A stretch of 64,000 nucleotides of DNA from a virus: positions 80,479-144,478 of the IMG/VR virus record IMGVR_UViG_3300027759_000053; one strand, written 5' to 3'. The position numbers and the translations under genes are program-made. Positions 35,570 through 43,987 of this stretch are shown piece after piece; the stretch's first letter is position 1; each line of letters starts with the position of its first letter. Under the pieces are notes generated by a model. It saw nothing but the letters and a program-made list of their open reading frames with translations. It did not search any database and was not told the origin of the DNA.

Positions 35570-36268
35570 ATGAAACATATCAATCTAGTTAAAAAATTCG
35601 TCAACGACAATCAAAATAACTCATTTGAGTACGAACCATTGCCCGAAGATAGAAGTATAAATCATTGCTCACATTGGATTCTTACTAAAGCTCGTGCTGC
35701 TTGGCTAAAATTAATCATTGATGCTCCGTATGCAGAAATGTTGGCCGAAGCTCGAGCTCTTAAAGAACGATTTGTAGTACATAGGGATGATCAAAGTGAA
35801 GGATGGCGTAGTCTTACCATACATGGCGTAGCATCGCATGTTACTAACGTTCCGGAAATGCACGGATTAAATTCCAACGAAGTCACTTATCAATGGACTG
35901 AAATCGCAGAGTATTGCCCTGTAACTGTGAATTATTTTAAAAATGTTTTTCCTTATAGATCATACCAGCGACTGCGTTACATGCTGGTAGAACCCCAAGG
36001 ATACATAATGCCTCATAGTGACAATCGTGATACTTTTTTAGGTGGAGCAGTTAACATATCGCTGAACAATCCTGAAGGTTGTCAACTGGTAACTACGCAA
36101 GGTACAGTTCCTTTTGAAAATACCGGCAGTGCCTTTTTATTCAACAATCATTATGATCATGCAGTTTACAATGATAGCACCCAAGATCGATTTCACATTA
36201 TTGTACATGGAACTTGGCGTGGACCAGAATGGGATCAAATAGTTGTTAACAGTTACCAACAGGCCTAA
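35570..36268 (+). CDS. Aspartyl/asparaginyl β-hydroxylase-like dioxygenase
   Basis: 232 aa. 2-oxoglutarate/Fe(II) motif: 'MPHSDNRD' (His149, Asp151), distal His197 ('YDHAVYNDS') and Arg207 for 2-oxoglutarate. It hydroxylates protein or peptide side chains or small molecules; target unknown. One of few plus-strand genes, driven by a late box. The 3' end overlaps the convergent gene. Confidence 0.85.
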   Translation: MKHINLVKKFVNDNQNNSFEYEPLPEDRSINHCSHWILTKARAAWLKLIIDAPYAEMLAEARALKERFVVHRDDQSEGWRSLTIHGVASHVTNVPEMHGLNSNEVTYQWTEIAEYCPVTVNYFKNVFPYRSYQRLRYMLVEPQGYIMPHSDNRDTFLGGAVNISLNNPEGCQLVTTQGTVPFENTGSAFLFNNHYDHAVYNDSTQDRFHIIVHGTWRGPEWDQIVVNSYQQA

Positions 36269-37607
36269 TGTACTTTATTTGATTACATTCTTCGTAGAAT
36301 ATTTCTGTAGATGATTTGTTCTGAAGAGTTCGTTTAAAGGTTTCGCCAATTAGTTCAGAACCCTTTTCAGTTTTATAGAACATTAAATAATCCATAGAAA
36401 ATGCATTACTGGCCCAGAGGTAACAACATTTTTTATCACCAATTAATGATAATATTTGGTCTGCAGCGTCTGGTGCCAACAAATCTAATTTATGAAAATT
36501 AAATTCCGAAGTACGATACTTGTTCCATCTAATTTGAAATTCTTCTTTAGTTAAGTTTCCACTCTTAAAGTACCACCCAATATTTTCTTCTATTGAAAGA
36601 TGGGAATGATACATGGGGTAATATCCTGGGTTCTTGTCCATAAAAGATTTAAACACAGACTCAAACGTTGAAAAATCGCCGTCCCAATGTTCTATTAGAT
36701 ACTTTTGCCAATCAAGTGCTGCGTCACTTATATCAAACAAGTGTACCGATGACGGTGCTATAAAGTTATCTCGTCCAACAATACAAGCAGGTTTAATTCC
36801 ACCGCATACTCCCACAAAACAATCAAATTTAGCATTATCAACTCGAGAATTTAATGTAAATGGTTCAGTGTTTAATACATAAAAGCCGCGATCCAATTGA
36901 TCAGTTAATCTATCCAACAATTGTTTAAACCACCATACAGATGAGTTTGTGGTTTCTTTAGGAAACTCTTTTTTTGGATTGTTGATTATTTCTCTAATCT
37001 CTTGATGATTTGCATCTGGATAAGGATAACATTTACGATTACGTATATTCTGCGGTATGTTTGTGATTGCATGATTGTGATTAATCAATGCTTCAATCAC
37101 ATTCAACCCGAAGTACCCGTAGTCAGTTCTATATGTTTTATCTGAATCACCGGGTTTTAACCACCACGGAGTATAGTCATCGTGTACATTGTTTGGGTCA
37201 CGCACAGTTTCTTTAACAGTCAAGGTCCTACCGCGGGATTCTTCAAATCTTGGCGATCCAACCGCCCGCCATGTTGGTAAGTGTATAGCGAACCATTGCT
37301 GATGAAAATGAAAGTAACCACCTTTGGCCAGGATATGGCAGGCCAGTGGTACATTTTCTTTTATGGCGTGATCAACAGTTTCTTGTATTAGATATTGACC
37401 TTCAAGATAATGTCCTGCAGCAATTACCACTGCCCAATCCACATCCTGCTTGATATTATCTAGCGTGTCGCTTAGTTTATTGGTTTTAATGATGTCAATT
37501 GGCAACATCCCTTGCATCTTGAATTTGGTAAGATCTATTAGATTATTTCTAATGTCATTTAAGTTTTCAGGAATGTTGTCGTAGAGTACAGATGCAATTT
37601 TGGTCAT
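36246..37607 (-). CDS. Large hypothetical protein, possible glycan-modifying enzyme
   Basis: 453 aa. 'DWAVVIAAGHYLEGQYLIQE' and 'LPTWRAVGSPRFEESRGRTL' look like a nucleotide-sugar-type or Rossmann fold; 'CFVGVCGGIKPACIVGRDNF' could be a second nucleotide/SAM-binding region. Not assigned. It starts 4 bases after the small gene at 37611, behind the tRNA-Ser promoter. Confidence 0.5.
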   Translation of the reverse strand: MTKIASVLYDNIPENLNDIRNNLIDLTKFKMQGMLPIDIIKTNKLSDTLDNIKQDVDWAVVIAAGHYLEGQYLIQETVDHAIKENVPLACHILAKGGYFHFHQQWFAIHLPTWRAVGSPRFEESRGRTLTVKETVRDPNNVHDDYTPWWLKPGDSDKTYRTDYGYFGLNVIEALINHNHAITNIPQNIRNRKCYPYPDANHQEIREIINNPKKEFPKETTNSSVWWFKQLLDRLTDQLDRGFYVLNTEPFTLNSRVDNAKFDCFVGVCGGIKPACIVGRDNFIAPSSVHLFDISDAALDWQKYLIEHWDGDFSTFESVFKSFMDKNPGYYPMYHSHLSIEENIGWYFKSGNLTKEEFQIRWNKYRTSEFNFHKLDLLAPDAADQILSLIGDKKCCYLWASNAFSMDYLMFYKTEKGSELIGETFKRTLQNKSSTEIFYEECNQIKYIRPVGNC

Positions 37608-37610
37608 CTA

Positions 37611-37769
37611 CTATCGTCCTCGACCCGAGGATTTCTTGGTTGGTTTATTACTGGTTACTTGATTACCTACAGCATTTTTACCTGCGGTATTGTTTTTAGA
37701 TTTTGCTACTGAGGTTGTTTGTTGTTTCTTTTTTTCTAATGCTGCTTTTAGAACGTCACTGGCGCCCAT
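37611..37769 (-). CDS. Small basic protein (52 aa)
   Basis: Starts 'MGASDVLKAALEKKKQQTTS', ends 'KKSSGRGR'. A very strong AGGAGG lies 5 bases upstream. Lys/Gln/Ser-rich and probably disordered; could bind nucleic acid. Confidence 0.65.
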   Translation of the reverse strand: MGASDVLKAALEKKKQQTTSVAKSKNNTAGKNAVGNQVTSNKPTKKSSGRGR

Positions 37770-37790
37770 GTTGCCTCCTGGTAAACTTGG

Positions 37791-37879
37791 CGGAGCGTAT
37801 TAGATTCGAACTAATGGTACTGATTACTCAATACGACGGTTTAGCAAACCGCTGCCTTCGACCCCTCGGCCAACGCTCC
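37791..37879 (-). tRNA. tRNA-Ser (GCU)
   Basis: Acceptor GGAGCGT/ACGCTCC, anticodon loop TTGCTAA, long variable arm, T-loop TTCGAAT. Confidence 0.92.
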
Positions 37880-37887
37880 ATGTTCTT

Positions 37888-37916
37888 AGTATATATGTTA
37901 GTAACAGCCCTGTCAA
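37888..37916 (-). promoter_or_regulatory. Early sigma70-type promoter for tRNA-Ser
   Basis: TTGACA (perfect -35), 17 bases, TATACT on the minus strand, 9 bases before the tRNA. Confidence 0.82.
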
Positions 37917-37919
37917 CAA

Positions 37920-38483
37920 TTACATTGTAGGGCCGTTACCGTTTTTGAAGCCTATACTACCACCTTCTGCCGTGATACGCTTGATAACATCTTCAAACAA
38001 GATGGGCGCAAAGTCTGTTTGTTCTACGCAGACGCAATGGTATCTAACGTCAACTGCACCATCTTTCATAACTCTGTTGCTATGTAGATGTCCGTGTATG
38101 TTGGTACCAAAGCGACCCAGACTTTCTTCGTGTATGGGAATATGGCTCAGTATCATTCCGTTCATGACATGATACGCACGTAGTTCACGGAAGTACTTTC
38201 TATATTCGTCGTCACGGAAGATATCGTGGTTACCACGTATTAAAACTTTGTCACCGTTTAGACGTTCAAGTGTAGCAAGTGCCCGTCTGTTGATAACAAC
38301 GTCACCAAGATGGTACACTTTGTCGTTGGGCCGAACACGCTCGTTCCAGGCCTTGACCATAAACTCGTCCATTTCCTCAGGATTATCCCAAGGACGCAGT
38401 TTAGTTACACCGTCGTTACGCAAGAAGCGGCAAACGCCAGCGTGACCAAAATGCGTGTCACTTACAAGAAATACTGCTGGCAT
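37920..38483 (-). CDS. Metallophosphoesterase (small phage type)
   Basis: 187 aa. 'LVSDTHFGH', 'VYHLGDVV', 'LIRGNHDIFRDDE', 'ILSHIPIHEES' and 'NIHGHLHSN' give a complete calcineurin-type metal site. AAGGAG before the start. Substrate unknown. Confidence 0.88.
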   Translation of the reverse strand: MPAVFLVSDTHFGHAGVCRFLRNDGVTKLRPWDNPEEMDEFMVKAWNERVRPNDKVYHLGDVVINRRALATLERLNGDKVLIRGNHDIFRDDEYRKYFRELRAYHVMNGMILSHIPIHEESLGRFGTNIHGHLHSNRVMKDGAVDVRYHCVCVEQTDFAPILFEDVIKRITAEGGSIGFKNGNGPTM

Positions 38484-38499
38484 TTTGTTCTCCTTATAA

Positions 38500-38823
38500 T
38501 TATGCTAATTCTAATTCTTGAGCCGGATAAGTAATCCGACCTTCGTACTCCAGTTGACTACGCTCGAATTCGGTAAGGTAATCGTCTTCTACAACAGACC
38601 AATCCAAAATGTGTTCACGAAAGTAGTCGTTGTTGGATTCAACTTTGGAACGAACGAGTTCAACTACTATACCCGGCGCATAACGAGTGGGATCAAAATT
38701 GCTGATAACATAATCGTTACCACCCTTGGCTTTCCAGTAAGCCGCATCGCCGGTGCCAATGGTAGTACCGTCTTGGTTCCATGCGTAGTTTTCGTAAACT
38801 TGGGTAGTGATTAGTAGCTTCAT
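38500..38823 (-). CDS. Conserved phage hypothetical protein
   Basis: 107 aa. 'LLITTQVYENYAWNQDGTTI' and 'WKAKGGNDYVI' mark a family common in phage genomes. First gene behind an early promoter, with AAGGAG. Function unknown. Confidence 0.65.
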   Translation of the reverse strand: MKLLITTQVYENYAWNQDGTTIGTGDAAYWKAKGGNDYVISNFDPTRYAPGIVVELVRSKVESNNDYFREHILDWSVVEDDYLTEFERSQLEYEGRITYPAQELELA

Positions 38824-38854
38824 TTTGCTGCTCCTTGTTAATTACTATACTGCT

Positions 38855-38883
38855 ATTATAGCAAAATGGATCTTTTTGGTCAA
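38855..38883 (-). promoter_or_regulatory. Early sigma70-type promoter
   Basis: TTGACC, 17 bases, TATAAT on the minus strand; 31 bases before the start at 38823. Confidence 0.85.
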
Positions 38884-38916
38884 CCAAAAGATAATGTTGC
38901 TAAAATTGCAATTAAA

Positions 38917-40152
38917 TTACCATGACGTCCAACCGTATTGGCTATAGTCTTGGCGTCCAATTAAACTAACCCGTGTATCCATAAATTGGATATATTCACA
39001 GTTAAGTAACTTGTTAGTACCTTCTGTGTTGTTTACTAATGTAAAACTTCCCGGACTGTCAAAAGACAATTGACAGTCCTTTGCTTTATTTAATACCACT
39101 ACAGTATCAACGCCTTTGCCACCATCTACTGTTTTATCTCCGGCATATACTTTAAGTCTATCATTCTTTTTTGACCCGTTGATAGGAGCTGTAGAATAAT
39201 TAAACCAGTTTGTTAACGCATTTGCTGCTTCTTTGTTATAAAGGTCATTTGAATAATTATTTGAGGCCAACCATTGTTTATCGTTTTCTGTTTGCGGGTT
39301 TACAATCCAGTTGGATTGTTGCCATGGTGCAAATTCATGAAATGATAGTCCGGCTAGATCTTCTTTACGGTCAATGATCGACGCCTTTATTATATCTCTA
39401 ATCCTTGCTGCTTGTCCTTCGCCACCACCAGCAGTAACACTATCTATATATACTGGTTTACGATAGGTATCTGCTAAAGAGTTCATTCTGTCTAGTGCTC
39501 CGCCTACATTATCCCAACCTACGGTGCTAACAATATCAACCATAGACCAGACCGGAGTACTATATTCTCCGGATGAGTATGTCAGTTTACCTGAGTAATT
39601 TTTACGTATAGCATTAATAATAGTTTGCCATTGTTCTTTATATGCATCAGTGTCTAGCCCATATTGACACACGCCAATACCTATTACATTAACGCCACTT
39701 GATTTAGCTTTACCAGCAAGCATGGCTTCATAACTGGCAACATCTTTAAAAAAGGTATCAGTTGAAAAACCACTGCCTACAGAGTCAGCAGTAAGTGCCT
39801 TATCATTTCTATAATCAACAATATTAAGATTAAGTGTAACAGCTAAACCACTTTTTTTAGCATGTTTTATCACAGCCCAAGTGTCCGCAGGTACATTTTT
39901 ATTAGTAATAAACGCACCAGGAGCAGGATCATAAAGAGTCAATCGACCAGTTTCGGGATCGATGGGCACATTGGTGTTTAAAACAATACCCGTAAATCCG
40001 TCGGACTTGATCTGGTTAATCATGGGCTTTATTGCTGCCAAAGAGTTAACTGGTTGTCCTAGTAAATTAAAATCGTTGGGTTGATCAAATCGCCAATCAA
40101 TGTAAGCATTTTTTACTGCATTCATTGATTTTGTTGAAATTGCTGTACCCAC
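38917..40152 (-). CDS. Secreted glycosidase-like TIM-barrel with RTX-type C-terminus
   Basis: 411 aa. The N-terminal ~310 residues look like a (β/α)8 glycosidase ('DGFTGIVLNTNVPIDP', 'GLAVTLNLNIVDYRN', 'NVIGIGVCQYGLD', 'AGLSFHEFAPWQQSNW'). Residues ~330-400 resemble a hemolysin/serralysin-type tail ('GDKTVDGGKGVDTVVV', 'LLNCEYIQFMDTRVSLIG'), the usual type I secretion region. No N-terminal signal peptide. It has an early, not late, promoter, so it may act on the infected cell or its surroundings rather than in the virion. Confidence 0.6.
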   Translation of the reverse strand: MGTAISTKSMNAVKNAYIDWRFDQPNDFNLLGQPVNSLAAIKPMINQIKSDGFTGIVLNTNVPIDPETGRLTLYDPAPGAFITNKNVPADTWAVIKHAKKSGLAVTLNLNIVDYRNDKALTADSVGSGFSTDTFFKDVASYEAMLAGKAKSSGVNVIGIGVCQYGLDTDAYKEQWQTIINAIRKNYSGKLTYSSGEYSTPVWSMVDIVSTVGWDNVGGALDRMNSLADTYRKPVYIDSVTAGGGEGQAARIRDIIKASIIDRKEDLAGLSFHEFAPWQQSNWIVNPQTENDKQWLASNNYSNDLYNKEAANALTNWFNYSTAPINGSKKNDRLKVYAGDKTVDGGKGVDTVVVLNKAKDCQLSFDSPGSFTLVNNTEGTNKLLNCEYIQFMDTRVSLIGRQDYSQYGWTSW

Positions 40153-40181
40153 GTAAAACTCCTTGTAATTGAACTACACAT

Positions 40182-40210
40182 ATTATATGATAAAAAGGAA
40201 TTATGGTCAA
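40182..40210 (-). promoter_or_regulatory. Early sigma70-type promoter for the glycosidase-like gene
   Basis: TTGACC, 17 bases, TATAAT on the minus strand; 30 bases before the start at 40152. Confidence 0.85.
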
Positions 40211-40222
40211 TTGGGAAATTGG

Positions 40223-40294
40223 AGCGGGCGACAGGATTCGAACCTGCGACGAACAGCTTGGAAGGCTGACACTCTACCTCTGAGTTACGCCCGC
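40223..40294 (-). tRNA. tRNA-Gly (UCC)
   Basis: Acceptor GCGGGCG/CGCCCGC, anticodon loop CTTCCAA, T-loop TTCGAAT. Confidence 0.92.
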
Positions 40295-40306
40295 TTTAAA
40301 ACTTGG

Positions 40307-40378
40307 TACACCGTAGGAGAATCGAACTCCTCTTACCTGCGTGAAAGGCGGGTGTCCTAACCGATAGACGAACGGTGC
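40307..40378 (-). tRNA. tRNA-Glu (UUC)
   Basis: Acceptor GCACCGT/ACGGTGT, anticodon loop CTTTCAC, T-loop TTCGATT. A C-A mismatch interrupts the anticodon stem. It starts 5 bases after the ornate RNA. Confidence 0.88.
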
Positions 40379-40383
40379 ATAAT

Positions 40384-40888
40384 TATTGATTACCTAGGCG
40401 ATTGTAATCCTGTTTAACGCCTGCCGTTTCGTTATGTGTTTCTTGCCTAAACTCTACGGTCAAACAAGGCTCATTCACGTTGAATACTTATGTTCTGTAT
40501 CCATCGGGTTACACTCCCGTTTATGGACCTCTTGCCATAACTCAAGTTAAATGCTCTGCGACCCCTGGCGGTAATTATACCGTATTGCTACGGCCTCCAC
40601 CCGCTCCACAACAGGGTCCGTTCTCGCATTGCCAGCGCACTTTCGGTTGGAACGGTACCACCCGTGGTTGTCATACCACTTCTCATCCTCTGGGTCAGAG
40701 TATCCAGTGACGCTGGAACGTTTGGTTGGTAGGTTGGTCCTTACTCCAACATTAAGTATAACAAGGATGCCTTACGTGGTGCTAACGCGGCGGGCCTACC
40801 CACTCCCTTGTGTCTCTACCATATTGAAACACACTATCCTAGATAAATCTTTGGGACGGACTTTCACCGTTCGAAATGTGTTTTAATA
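40384..40888 (-). ncRNA. Large structured RNA, candidate GOLLD/ROOL-like ornate RNA
   Basis: About 500 bases without a convincing ORF, between tRNA-Leu and tRNA-Glu. Read on the minus strand it folds into many helices: a 14-bp stem with one mismatch (40877-40890 with 40820-40833) enclosing two hairpins; CAAGG/CCTTG (40806-40810 with 40762-40766); hairpins at 40733-40750, 40704-40716 and 40688-40700; GAACGG/CCGTTC (40618-40623 with 40650-40655); a nested arm 40560-40618 ending in a GCAA tetraloop hairpin (40580-40593); hairpins 40521-40540 and 40505-40519; and a 3' H-type pseudoknot (40418-40422 with 40396-40400, interleaved with 40404-40409 and 40388-40393). Size, phage host and tRNA flanks fit GOLLD or ROOL RNAs; family membership is not confirmed. 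Confidence 0.7.
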
Positions 40889-40972
40889 TGGTGCCTGGGG
40901 CGAGACTCGAACTCGCACGTCTTTCGACACTGGCTTCTAAGACCAGCGTGGCTACCATTACACCACCCAGGC
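40889..40972 (-). tRNA. tRNA-Leu (UAG), CCA encoded
   Basis: Acceptor GCCTGGG/CCCAGGC, anticodon loop CTTAGAA, long variable arm, T-loop TTCGAGT. A genomic CCA follows the discriminator; its last bases overlap the first stem of the ornate RNA. Confidence 0.9.
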
Positions 40973-40987
40973 AAAAATTTTTAAACT

Positions 40988-41058
40988 GCACAGAGAAGGA
41001 GCCAAGTCCTGGTGTGCCGTTTGTGTTGTGTCGCAGAGAAGGACTAGGTCCTGATGCG
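40988..41058 (-). repeat. Two tandem look-alike hairpins in the RNA-cluster leader
   Basis: Copies at 40988-41017 and 41032-41058 share a 'CAGAGAAGGA' core (plus strand). Each folds as an outer GC(A)CA-type stem, an asymmetric internal loop and an inner AGGA/TCCT stem. They lie between the cluster promoter and tRNA-Leu, so they are part of the primary transcript. Confidence 0.65.
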
Positions 41059-41140
41059 TTGTCTTTTTGTATTAAACTTCTAAATTGTTATAGAACGTTT
41101 TTGTTACTGCACGGGCTGTGTTGTTTTACACAGTTTCAAT

Positions 41141-41178
41141 AGTATAGCAAAATACTGATTAATGGTCAACTATTTATT
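41141..41178 (-). promoter_or_regulatory. Early promoter plus late box for the tRNA/ornate RNA cluster
   Basis: Minus strand: TTGACC (41164-41169), 17 bases, TATACT (41141-41146), with an AATAAATA late box directly upstream (41171-41178). The arrangement would allow RNA-cluster expression in both phases. Confidence 0.75.
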
Positions 41179-41212
41179 TTGTTGCATCTTTAGCAACAAT
41201 GTTGCTAGTTTG

Positions 41213-41872
41213 TTAATGATTTTGTAGCCTATGCGGGCTTTCAAGATATAGTTTTATAATTTTACCTTTATCGGCACGAGTCAATGAAACCAATCGATTA
41301 AACGCAAATTGATATTCTTTAATTTTTAATTCTTCATCGGCCGGAAAGTGTGGACTTAGAGCACATATGATTTCTTTGTTGTGCGCAGATAATGCTGTCA
41401 TCAAATGATTTAGTGCTGCTTTTGATCCTGCATAAGCAGCCATTTCAGTGTAGTCAGTTCTTTCAAATTCATAAGCCAAGCCTGATGCCATAAAGACAAT
41501 TTTACTATCATTGTGAGTTTTTCGTAAGGCCAGTAAAGATAATTCATGCGGTAGTACGACGTTTACTCTAGTTGTGTCAAACCACATTTTTTCAACTGTC
41601 GAAGTTAATAACCCAAAGTGTTCCGGTTTTCCGGGTCCAAAGTCAAAATTTGACACGTATAAAAATAAATCTAACGTGTCAATTTGTTCTAGTATTTTTT
41701 GAAATTGAGATTTAACACTATTGGTATTTTTAAAATCAGCACTTAAATGTGTAGGATCGCCAGTGTTGTAATCTTGATGACTCAGAACGTAAACCTGATA
41801 ATCTAAAGACCTTAAACTATCAACAACAAATTGGCCAAACTTAGATCCCCCTCCTACAACAATGGCATTCAT
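41213..41872 (-). CDS. Short-chain dehydrogenase/reductase-like protein
   Basis: 219 aa from ATG 41872; an in-frame ATG at 41890 is also possible and neither has a Shine-Dalgarno. 'IVVGGGSKFGQFVVDSL' is a Rossmann GxxxGxG-like motif; 'FMASGLAYEFER' and 'YAGSKAALNHLM' give the YxxxK signature. Cofactor NAD(P); substrate unknown. Confidence 0.75.
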   Translation of the reverse strand: MNAIVVGGGSKFGQFVVDSLRSLDYQVYVLSHQDYNTGDPTHLSADFKNTNSVKSQFQKILEQIDTLDLFLYVSNFDFGPGKPEHFGLLTSTVEKMWFDTTRVNVVLPHELSLLALRKTHNDSKIVFMASGLAYEFERTDYTEMAAYAGSKAALNHLMTALSAHNKEIICALSPHFPADEELKIKEYQFAFNRLVSLTRADKGKIIKLYLESPHRLQNH

Positions 41873-41873
41873 G

Positions 41874-42101
41874 CTATTTTTTTCGTTCATGAAAACGTCT
41901 GTTATCTTCTTCGTCCTCGGCTAATTCTCGAGCATGCCGCTCTTCATCAGTTTCAATTTTGTCTGATTCCTCGTTTAACTTTTTGATATTTTCTACTATG
42001 TGTCTACTACTACTTGGTTCTCCACGAAGCTTGGTCATTTCTTGCTCATACTTAGCTACAAGACTAGGTTTAACGTGTTTTCGTATCCAATCTGTAGTCA
42101 T
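41874..42101 (-). CDS. Small charged helical protein
   Basis: 75 aa, Glu/Arg/Lys-rich, coiled-coil-like C-terminus ('ETDEERHARELAEDEEDNRR'). AAGGAG before the start. Function unknown. Confidence 0.55.
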   Translation of the reverse strand: MTTDWIRKHVKPSLVAKYEQEMTKLRGEPSSSRHIVENIKKLNEESDKIETDEERHARELAEDEEDNRRFHERKK

Positions 42102-42145
42102 GCTATGAACTCCTTATATAACAAACTATTATCTAATAATGTTAT

Positions 42146-43357
42146 TTAAGTTATATTTTCTGTTGGTGGTTGATCAAATCTAGCATAATTGTTTACCCCG
42201 GTATCAACATAAGTAGCTGGTCCTAGATAATAGAATGGACTTAGAAAACCCACAAATCCCATTGGCTCTCCCATTTCTTTATACATATATTTCTGGTCAA
42301 TATTATCTACTAGGAATTTGAGTCCTGCTTTCCAAATTTGATATGCTCGAGTTTCTTTGAAATTTACATAAAACCAATAATCCATCTCATTGTAAAAACT
42401 ATTTGTTGGCTTTATGGTTTGAAATGTAGCTGGATCATAATCTGGATACAAGATAGGTTTAACAACTTGTTCATATGTAGTACGAGCTGCGATACTGTTA
42501 TTGGGCCACTTTACTAGATGTTGCAACGATTGATTTTGTGGCAACATGAACCAATTTTTAATCATGTGTGCTTGTTTGTGTACAATTTCTGGTAAATCTG
42601 GAGTCCAATAAAAATATTCGTTGGTAATGTTATTGTACTCGTTAACTACAGAATTTGAATGATTGGCCTGTAGATCCATAAAATAAACATACCATTTATT
42701 ATCCTTAACGCATACTCTTGGTTTGTCTATTCCGTACAATACTGCAATCTTTTTACCCGCATCAGCATCTTTGCGGTGATCTGCATACCCAACAGGATCG
42801 TGTTTAAAAGGATGACTAGGTAAAAAATAATCCTTTGATCTAAATACCCAATCTTCCTCGTATGAAGCATTGACCATGCTGTCAGTGAAATCATGCACTG
42901 TAATTTTTACTCGAGGATGATGAGTGGAGATCCAGTTTAGTAAAGGTTTTGCTGCAAAATCCCATTCACTCAATGTATTTTCACATTTGGTATTAAACGG
43001 ATCTCCGTGTACATTTTTTTCTCCTGTCTTTGGATATCTAAACACTACCTCGTCTATATGAATGCCATTATTCAAAAAGCTCAATAGTGCAGTGGTACTG
43101 TCACCACCACCGGAAGCTTCAATTCTGATCCAGTCGTATTTTTCTCGTAATTGTACTGCTCTAAGCCTGTATAGTTCACGCAATGAAACTTGGGGATCAT
43201 GATCCCATTTTATAGAACCATAAACATCAGTATTAAAATGCCACTGCGGAAATTGATTAACTTTGGTGGCTTCGATTAATGCTTCAACCTTGGCATAAAA
43301 CTTTTTTGTGCCAACGGTGTAATAGCCAATTTTGTCGTTTTGCTCTAGTTTATACAT
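42146..43357 (-). CDS. PP-loop ATP pyrophosphatase-like protein
   Basis: 403 aa. 'EASGGGDSTTALLSFL' (~83-98) is the SGGxDS pyrophosphate loop of the adenine-nucleotide alpha-hydrolase-like superfamily (asparagine synthase, QueC, TilS). The remainder is large and Trp/Tyr-rich without a recognisable partner domain. It probably adenylates and amidates or thiolates a substrate. Confidence 0.7.
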   Translation of the reverse strand: MYKLEQNDKIGYYTVGTKKFYAKVEALIEATKVNQFPQWHFNTDVYGSIKWDHDPQVSLRELYRLRAVQLREKYDWIRIEASGGGDSTTALLSFLNNGIHIDEVVFRYPKTGEKNVHGDPFNTKCENTLSEWDFAAKPLLNWISTHHPRVKITVHDFTDSMVNASYEEDWVFRSKDYFLPSHPFKHDPVGYADHRKDADAGKKIAVLYGIDKPRVCVKDNKWYVYFMDLQANHSNSVVNEYNNITNEYFYWTPDLPEIVHKQAHMIKNWFMLPQNQSLQHLVKWPNNSIAARTTYEQVVKPILYPDYDPATFQTIKPTNSFYNEMDYWFYVNFKETRAYQIWKAGLKFLVDNIDQKYMYKEMGEPMGFVGFLSPFYYLGPATYVDTGVNNYARFDQPPTENIT

Positions 43358-43359
43358 TT

Positions 43360-43932
43360 TTAATGATTATGTACGGTTTGCTCTTTGGCCACAGGCGCAA
43401 CTAGCTTTTCTCCATCGGCAGTTGCTTTTGCTCCAGGATGTAATGGAATTCCAAATTTACCATTAGAGGGAATTTTAACACGTAACCAATTTGGTTCTTG
43501 CATCAAAGCAGATGTTATTAGATAACCGTGATATAAAGGCAAGTTATCTCTTGCCACTAGTAAGTGGGTTCCGTTGTCAACTAGTACTTGTAACGGTATT
43601 GGATTAAATTCTGCAAAAGGCGGCTTGCCTGATTGTATAGCTTTGGCATCGGCATAAGAAATGATTGCCAACTTTGCTTGATCAGTTTTAATCAAACTGG
43701 CCAAATGTTCCATACTGCCGGCACGACTTACCAAAGCTCTTGACTCTGGCAGTTTACTTCTTAGATCAGACGCCCATTCTTCGCCAATAGTGTCTCCGGG
43801 CAGGTCACTTTTAGAAGTAACTATCTGTAAAAATCTACTACGAAAAACATCCCATTGTCCGTAAGGTGTATGTGCAGAGACTGAAGTACTTGCTACCAAC
43901 ATGGTAACAATAAACAATTTTGTGAGTTTCAT
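43360..43932 (-). CDS. Periplasmic protein, possibly solute-binding-like
   Basis: 190 aa from ATG 43932 (AGGA upstream); a 17-residue in-frame extension was rejected because it hides the signal peptide. Signal peptide ~1-20 (ends VSA). 'KSDLPGDTIGEEWASDLRSK', 'AGSMEHLASLIKTDQAKLAI' and 'VLVDNGTHLLVARDNLP' loosely recall TAXI/TRAP-type solute receptors. It directly follows the formamidase-like gene, so a role in uptake or sensing of the same substrate is possible. Confidence 0.5.
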   Translation of the reverse strand: MKLTKLFIVTMLVASTSVSAHTPYGQWDVFRSRFLQIVTSKSDLPGDTIGEEWASDLRSKLPESRALVSRAGSMEHLASLIKTDQAKLAIISYADAKAIQSGKPPFAEFNPIPLQVLVDNGTHLLVARDNLPLYHGYLITSALMQEPNWLRVKIPSNGKFGIPLHPGAKATADGEKLVAPVAKEQTVHNH

Positions 43933-43987
43933 TATTTTTCCTACAAAATAAAGGAGGAAATTTTCCTCCCTTGTGGTTGACAATCAA

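Noticed and set aside
40384-40888. RNase P RNA, because of a GAAAGTCCG string near 40870 and an ACAGAAC string
   Set aside because: The two strings cannot be placed in the P4 arrangement, and the rest shows no RNase P layout.
40384-40888. Group I or group II intron in a tRNA
   Set aside because: Both flanking tRNAs are complete, and no domain V, GUGYG start or P7 core was found.
40480-41142. Plus-strand protein frames across the tRNA and ornate RNA region
   Set aside because: They run antisense through complete tRNAs and structured RNA and have no ribosome sites.
41198-41212. Terminator after the SDR gene (AGCAAC/GTTGCT hairpin)
   Set aside because: No U-run follows on the minus strand.
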